A stretch of 64,000 nt of DNA. Source: Oscillospiraceae bacterium (GTDB taxonomy: Bacteria > Bacillota > Clostridia > Oscillospirales > Oscillospiraceae). The notes below the pieces were generated by a model. That model made no database searches. It was given only the letters and a program-made list of their open reading frames with translations, and was not told the origin of the DNA. Shown piece after piece: positions 60,201-64,000 of this stretch (position 1 is its first letter; the number at the start of each line of letters is the position of its first letter). Where the stretch lies: NCBI GenBank assembly GCA_015068325.1, contig SVKQ01000004.1:124001-188000 (forward strand). Reading direction: 5' to 3'. Both the position numbers and the translations under genes were made by a program.

Positions 60201-61240
60201 ACAATCTCCGCAGAGAGTCGACGGTTGGGGTTGACGAAGGTCTGGAACCGCTCGGTGATCTCTCCGTTCTTCAGCACCACCGCACCGATCTCCGTAATGG
60301 CCTCCGTCTGCACATTCAGGCCGGTGGTCTCGATGTCGAAGCATACGATCTCGTCTTCCAGCGGTTGATCCTGTGCGCCGTGCACTACCACGCGATCGTC
60401 CAGATCGTTGACGAAATAGCCCTCCATCCCGTAAAGTATTTTTATTTTATCCTTGGCCACATGCCAGGCATCCGGGAAGGATTGCGCCACGCCATGGTCA
60501 GTGATAGCGATGGCGGGATGCCCCCACCGGATAGCCCGTTTGATGGCGGCCTCGGTGTTGGTCAGCGCATCCATGCTGGACATCTGCGTGTGCAGGTGCA
60601 GCTCCACCCGCTTCACCGCCGCGTTGTCCTGTCGGGACTCGTGGGGAATACGGGTGATGTCCCTTGGATTGATCTGGATGTCGTTGCCGTCCCAGGTCAG
60701 CTCCACTTTGCCTTTGACCCGCAACCACATATCCGGCTTGAGGAGTTTCTCCAGGCGTCTGGCCTCCTGTTCCTCCATCTGGCGGCGCACCAGCACGGAG
60801 CCGGTATAGTCGGTCATCTCCAGGTTCATGCGCCACTGGCCGGGGCGTTTGGTCTCGCGGATCTCCAGTTTGAAAACCCGCCCCTCCACCACGACGTTGT
60901 CCTGCTTCAGATTCACGGACTCCATGGGCGTCACCTTGCCGCGGATCTCCTTACCCATGATCACCGCTTCGCCGCCGCCATCCTCCGGCGCGCCGCCAGC
61001 GGCCACACGGGTCACCATATGGAGCTGATGCAGATCATATTGTTCCACCAGCATATTGCGCAGCGCAGCAAGGCCCGACTCCGGTATAGGAGCGGGCAGC
61101 AGCAGTTCCAGTTCCATGCTCCGCGTAGCGCGATCCAGTGCACCGCCTGTCACACAGACGTCGTGCAGCATCAGCCGCACCTCACGGGGTGGAACGAAGT
61201 TATCAAAGAATGTAAAAAACGGTACCCTTCCAGCAGCCAT
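57272..61240 (-). CDS. polC: DNA polymerase III alpha subunit, PolC type
   Basis: Replicative polymerase of Firmicutes. The 1322-residue protein has an OB-fold region (about 100-200), a PHP domain (ELHLHTQMSSMD near 213), a DEDD exonuclease inserted in it (CFDIETTGL near 298), a zinc-binding cysteine group (CPRCKY ... CPHCG, about 788-820) and polymerase motifs with DIDLNFSG near 842. It is about 110 residues shorter than B. subtilis PolC, mainly at the N terminus. Follows ispG by 22 bases. Confidence 0.96.
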   Translation of the reverse strand: MAAGRVPFFTFFDNFVPPREVRLMLHDVCVTGGALDRATRSMELELLLPAPIPESGLAALRNMLVEQYDLHQLHMVTRVAAGGAPEDGGGEAVIMGKEIRGKVTPMESVNLKQDNVVVEGRVFKLEIRETKRPGQWRMNLEMTDYTGSVLVRRQMEEQEARRLEKLLKPDMWLRVKGKVELTWDGNDIQINPRDITRIPHESRQDNAAVKRVELHLHTQMSSMDALTNTEAAIKRAIRWGHPAIAITDHGVAQSFPDAWHVAKDKIKILYGMEGYFVNDLDDRVVVHGAQDQPLEDEIVCFDIETTGLNVQTEAITEIGAVVLKNGEITERFQTFVNPNRRLSAEIVGLTGITDRMLEGAPQPAEALTAFLAFVGGRPLAAHNAEFDISFIRKACRDAGLPFDPTYVDTLILSQNLLPELHKYKLDIVAEHLDLPAFQHHRASDDGAMVGYMLIPFFERLQRELGVGSLQQINEKMLQLRPRGGNTNRRPKHIILLAKNKLGLKHLYQLISKSNLEHFRKVPIIPKTDLVSHREGLIIGSACEAGELFRAVTDGHKDWAELKRIASFYDYLEIQPVCNNLFMVRSGAAASVETLRDYNRTIVRLGEELGKPVCATGDVHFMDPEDEIYRHILLASKKFPDANESLPLYFKTTDEMLSEFAYLGEDKAYEVVVENPRRIADQVETIELLPPGQLFPPRLENSEQELNQRVWDRCHALYSEEPPQPIVDRLKEELGGILGKYDVVYMSAQKLVQRSLENGYLVGSRGSVGSSLVAYMSGITEVNSLPPHYRCPRCKYTEFADSGEYGCGADMPDKVCPHCGEPMRKDGFDIPFETFLGYGGGKVPDIDLNFSGEYQARAHHHAIEMFGESQVFRAGTIGTLAEKTAKGFVLKYKEENGLEFGAAELDRLAKGCEGVRRTTGQHPGGLVVVPEDMEVEDFTAVQHPADDPGSDQRTTHFDYHCMEDNLLKLDMLGHDDPTMIRMLENLTGVNARQIPLDDPETMSIFTSSKVLGYENDEVLGPTGAVAIPEFNTQFTRGMLEETQPKNFNTLVRLSGFSHGEDVWVGNARDLILNGTASVLETVGCRDDIMLYLIRMGLDPKTSFKIMEAVRKGKVKKGEAGDWPAWVEQMQEHEVPQWYIDSLAKIGYLFPKAHAVAYVMMAFRIAWFKVHHPLAFYAAFFTVRAKAFDVQYCCEDMKTIKQKMREIAGNKDATDVEQNLLVTLEVCYEFLLRGYHFEKIDYMKSEATDFIITENGLLPPLVAVHGLGETAALDTVEKRKGKTFISIDDFEQCCSKLSQTHIAQLKELRAFGDLPEHSQISLFQ

Positions 61241-61261
61241 ATCTTCTCACTCAACTGTCAT

Positions 61262-62299
61262 TCACAATAGATCAATTTCATGCATTAAGGCGTCTACAAG
61301 CTTGTCCTGCGGCACCTTGTAAAGTATTTTTCCCTTACAAAAAATCAGCCCCTCATTCTGTCCGCCGGCGATGCCAACGTCGGCAGCGGCGGCTTCACCG
61401 GGGCCGTTGACTGCACAGCCCATGACAGCTACTGTGATGGGCTTGTTGCAATCCTTCAGCCGCCGCTCCACCTCGCGAGCGATGGGGATCATGTCATAGG
61501 CAGTGCGGCCGCAGGTGGGGCAGGCAATCAGGTTGGGGCCCGTCTGCCGCAGTCCGGCCGCCGTCAGGATGTCCTTTGCCGCCCGGATCTCCTCTTCCGG
61601 GTCCGCCGTCAGACTGACCCGGAGCGTGTCCCCGATACCCTGACACAGCAGGCCGCCGATACCGATAGCCGATTTCAAGACGCCCATGGTGGGCGTACCC
61701 GCCTCGGTGACGCCCAGATGCAGCGGATACTCTGTCTGCTCATGCAGCAGTTGGTAGGCCCGCATGTTCACCGGCACCCGGGAACACTTGACGCTGATGC
61801 AGATATCGTCAAAGCCGCAGTCGTTCAGCAGATGCACATGGCCCATGGCACTCTCCACCAGAGCCTCCGCCGTAACACCGCTGTATTTGGCCAGCAGCTC
61901 CTTCTCCAGCGAGCCGCCGTTCACGCCGATGCGGATGGGGATCCCTCTCTCGGCGCAGGCGTCCGCCACGGCGCGCACCCTCTCCCGGCTGCCGATGTTG
62001 CCGGGGTTGATGCGGATCTTGTCGACACCGCTCTCCACACACTGCAGCGCCAGTTTGTAGTCGAAGTGGATATCCGCTACCAGCGGGATGTCGATTTGCC
62101 GGCGGATCTCTCCCACAGCCCGGGCCGCCGCCATATCCGGCACCGCCACGCGGATGATCTCACAGCCGGCTTGCTCCAACCGACGGATCTGGGACACCGT
62201 GGCCGCCACATCGCTGGTGCGTGTGTTGCACATGGATTGTATGGTAATGGGGGCACCGCCCCCTACCGGCACGGCCCCCACCATGATCTGCCTGCTCAT
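61262..62299 (-). CDS. ispG: 4-hydroxy-3-methylbut-2-enyl diphosphate synthase
   Basis: Sixth MEP step, an [4Fe-4S] enzyme that reduces MEcPP to HMBPP. The 345-residue protein starts MSRQIMVGAVPVGG with the TIM-barrel, and the cluster-binding cysteines lie in CPTCGRT (Cys at about 262 and 265) and GCAVNGPGE (about 296) with the following Glu. Lies 14 bases after rseP in the dxr-rseP-ispG-polC order. Confidence 0.97.
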   Translation of the reverse strand: MSRQIMVGAVPVGGGAPITIQSMCNTRTSDVAATVSQIRRLEQAGCEIIRVAVPDMAAARAVGEIRRQIDIPLVADIHFDYKLALQCVESGVDKIRINPGNIGSRERVRAVADACAERGIPIRIGVNGGSLEKELLAKYSGVTAEALVESAMGHVHLLNDCGFDDICISVKCSRVPVNMRAYQLLHEQTEYPLHLGVTEAGTPTMGVLKSAIGIGGLLCQGIGDTLRVSLTADPEEEIRAAKDILTAAGLRQTGPNLIACPTCGRTAYDMIPIAREVERRLKDCNKPITVAVMGCAVNGPGEAAAADVGIAGGQNEGLIFCKGKILYKVPQDKLVDALMHEIDLL

Positions 62300-62312
62300 G
62301 CGCTCACATCCC

Positions 62313-63374
62313 TCAGGTAAATAGTTTCCAGACGTCCTGGAAGGTAACCACCAGCATCAGTCCCAGCAGCAGGATCAGTCCCGCAAAGTGGATATAGTTC
62401 TCATACTTGGCGGGGATCTGCCGCCGGAAGATCAGCATGGCCACCGTGTTGATGACCAGGAAGAATATCTTGCCGCCGTCCAGGGCCGGCAGAGGCAGCA
62501 GGTTCATCACCGCCAGGTTCACGGCGATCAGCGCGGCGAAATAAGCGATGTTTTCCACCGCGTCCCGGACAGAAGTGGATTGCTCCCCCACCTCCGTCAT
62601 AGTGGACACGATGCCCACCGGGCCGCTGAGATCGCGGAGCCCCGCCTCGCCGGTCAGCAGCATCTGCAGACTCAGCCGCACCACACGGATAAAATCAACA
62701 GCGTTGTTCCAGCTGTAGGCGATGCGGCTGCCGAAGGTGGCCTCCTCCGCTTCGAAATAGATGCCGAAGCCGGTATAGGTGCCACCATCCACGGAGGCGT
62801 ACTCGCGCCGCTCCATGGGAAAATCCTGCAGTTTCACTTTCTGCCCGTCACGTCGGACCACCAGGTCAAAGGTGCCGTCGGTGTTCCGGCCCAGCAGCAT
62901 CGACACATCGCTGTAGATATAGACATGCTCCCCGTCGATGGAGATGAGCGTGTCGCCGCTTTGCAGACCGCTCTCGCTCTCCAGAGGACAGCCTTCGGCA
63001 AAGCCGGTGATGGTGGGCGTATAGAAGCCCTGTGCTCCGGCGTAGAGCAGCAGGATGATTACCAGTCCCGTCAGGAAGTTCATGGCCGATCCGGCCACGA
63101 AGATCAACAGCTTTTTCCAAAAACTCTGGTTGTTCAGCGCGGCGGGGTCCTCAGAGTCCTCCTCCTCGCCCTCCATGGCACAGTAACCGCCGACGGGAAA
63201 GGCCCGCAGGGCGTACAGCGTGTCGCCCTTCTTTTTGGACCAGATGGCCGGCCCCATGCCGATGGAGAACTCGTTGACCCGGACGCCGCAGGCTTTGGCC
63301 GCCATAAAGTGGCCGGACTCGTGGAGCCCGATCAGTATGCCGAATATAAGGATCGCCGCTATCACATAGATCAT
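62313..63374 (-). CDS. rseP: RIP metalloprotease RseP (site-2 protease)
   Basis: A 353-residue intramembrane protease with HESGH (18-22) near the N terminus, a PDZ domain (about 120-190), and NLLPLPALDGGK near 300 as the second zinc-ligand motif. Cleaves anti-sigma factors and remnant signal peptides. Lies between dxr and ispG as in other Firmicutes. Confidence 0.95.
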   Translation of the reverse strand: MIYVIAAILIFGILIGLHESGHFMAAKACGVRVNEFSIGMGPAIWSKKKGDTLYALRAFPVGGYCAMEGEEEDSEDPAALNNQSFWKKLLIFVAGSAMNFLTGLVIILLLYAGAQGFYTPTITGFAEGCPLESESGLQSGDTLISIDGEHVYIYSDVSMLLGRNTDGTFDLVVRRDGQKVKLQDFPMERREYASVDGGTYTGFGIYFEAEEATFGSRIAYSWNNAVDFIRVVRLSLQMLLTGEAGLRDLSGPVGIVSTMTEVGEQSTSVRDAVENIAYFAALIAVNLAVMNLLPLPALDGGKIFFLVINTVAMLIFRRQIPAKYENYIHFAGLILLLGLMLVVTFQDVWKLFT

Positions 63375-63390
63375 AGAAAACCGTTCCTCT

Positions 63391-64000
63391 TTATTGATTC
63401 CGCACAGCCCGTCTGGCCAGGCGGTCTGCTTCCAGTATATCCTCCAGTTCCGGTTTATATTTCACCTCAACCCTGGAAAGAGCCCGCTCCACCTGCCGCG
63501 GGATGTCGTTGAAGCCGATCTCCTCCCGCAAAAACGCCAGGACAGCCTCCTCATTGGCGGCATTCATAATGGTGCAGGCGGTCCCCCCCGTGGCAGCACA
63601 CTGCCGCGCGATGCGCAGGCAGGGAAACGCTTCTACATCCGGCTCCTGGAAAGTCAGTGCCCCGCAGCGGGTCAGATCCAGCGGCGTATCCGGCGAAAAA
63701 GCCCGGTTGGGCCAGGTGAAGGCGTATCGGATGGGCAGCTTCATATCCGGTGTGCCCAACTGGGCGATCATAGCCCCGTCCCGATACTCCACCAAGGAGT
63801 GGACAATGCTCTGGCGGTGGATCACTGCGTCCACCTGCTCTGCCGGCAGGCGATAGAGCCGCATGGCTTCGATGACCTCCAGCCCCTTGTTCATCAGCGT
63901 AGCAGAGTCAATGGTGATCTTGGCACCCATGCTCCAGTTGGGGTGGCGCAGCGCGTCCATTGGACGCACCTGCTCCAGTTCCTCAAAGCGCTTTCCGAAA
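63391..64000 (-). CDS. dxr: 1-deoxy-D-xylulose-5-phosphate reductoisomerase, 5' end beyond the window
   Basis: Second enzyme of the MEP pathway, makes MEP with NADPH. The C-terminal 203 or so residues are present, with the substrate-binding SMGAKITIDSATLMNKGLE near the start of what is visible and the C-terminal helical domain ending near 63391. The N-terminal NADPH domain lies past position 64000. Sixteen bases before rseP. Confidence 0.96.
   Translation of the reverse strand, partial: FGKRFEELEQVRPMDALRHPNWSMGAKITIDSATLMNKGLEVIEAMRLYRLPAEQVDAVIHRQSIVHSLVEYRDGAMIAQLGTPDMKLPIRYAFTWPNRAFSPDTPLDLTRCGALTFQEPDVEAFPCLRIARQCAATGGTACTIMNAANEEAVLAFLREEIGFNDIPRQVERALSRVEVKYKPELEDILEADRLARRAVRNQ

Noticed and set aside
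59726-61270. A 514-codon plus-strand frame opposite polC
   Set aside because: Antisense to PHP and exonuclease motifs of PolC, and no ribosome site or recognisable domain.

Overview
The window is one contiguous chromosomal segment of a low-GC-phylum but fairly GC-rich (roughly 60%, judged by eye) endospore-forming Clostridia bacterium, most likely a member of the Oscillospiraceae (clostridial cluster IV). The pointers are a PolC-type replicative polymerase, the forespore sigma factor SigG, sporulation proteins of the GerW/YtfJ and YlmC/YmxH families, a YicC-RemA-Gmk-RpoZ-PriA cluster, CdaA/CdaR, an IspH-ribosomal protein S1 fusion and a GlnRS. The genus is an inference; no rRNA or tRNA gene is visible to fix it. 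Most of the window is housekeeping DNA; no prophage, insertion sequence or CRISPR array was seen.

Layout. 1-7.4 kb (minus): cdaA-cdaR-rseC-DUF5685-J protein-yicC-remA-gmk-rpoZ-priA, a collinear run starting from a good promoter before cdaA. 7.4-10.7 kb (minus): a class V aminotransferase with a DUF3343 partner, then ispF-ispD-carD. 10.8-21 kb (minus): M50 protease-scpA-scpB-DUF2953-gerW-dac-rluB-rpiR-flavoprotein-cmk-plsC-ispH/rpsA, packed with stop/start overlaps. 21.2-22.4 kb (plus): a two-helix small protein and a DUF4349 lipoprotein. 22.4-24.7 kb (minus): rpsB-tsf and ylmC. 24.8-28.7 kb (minus): lower-ligand assembly genes of cobalamin synthesis (cobT-cobU-cobS-short cobU-cobC fusion). 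29-30.9 kb: sigG (plus) and two tandem membrane paralogues (minus). 31-36.8 kb (minus): glnS, then comEC-holA-rnmV. 37-43.4 kb: two unrelated ABC exporters facing each other. 43.4-47.9 kb (minus): a polyamine-type importer potA-potB-potCD with a downstream thioesterase. 48-49 kb (minus): an RluA-type pseudouridine synthase. 49-55.5 kb (plus): DUF177-rpmF, an AT-richer patch with a secreted protein and a zinc-ribbon protein, then DUF512 radical SAM-der-plsY-EamA. 55.5-57.2 kb: a Crp/Fnr regulator divergent from two ferredoxin-type proteins. 57.2-64 kb (minus): dxr-rseP-ispG-polC.

Functional threads: five MEP isoprenoid enzymes lie in three separate clusters (dxr, ispG; ispD, ispF; ispH). Translation and RNA modification genes recur throughout. 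Three multi-domain fusions (IspH-S1, CobC-cysteine-rich domain, PotC-PotD) are present; the first two keep a strong Shine-Dalgarno sequence and ATG at the junction, so a second free product is possible. The least explained parts are a terminator-bearing structured element between comEC and an ABC operon (about 36.87-36.95 kb), the tandem membrane paralogues beside sigG, and a secreted protein whose signal peptide is out of frame by one base in a seven-A run. I found no obvious new defence or biosynthetic system.
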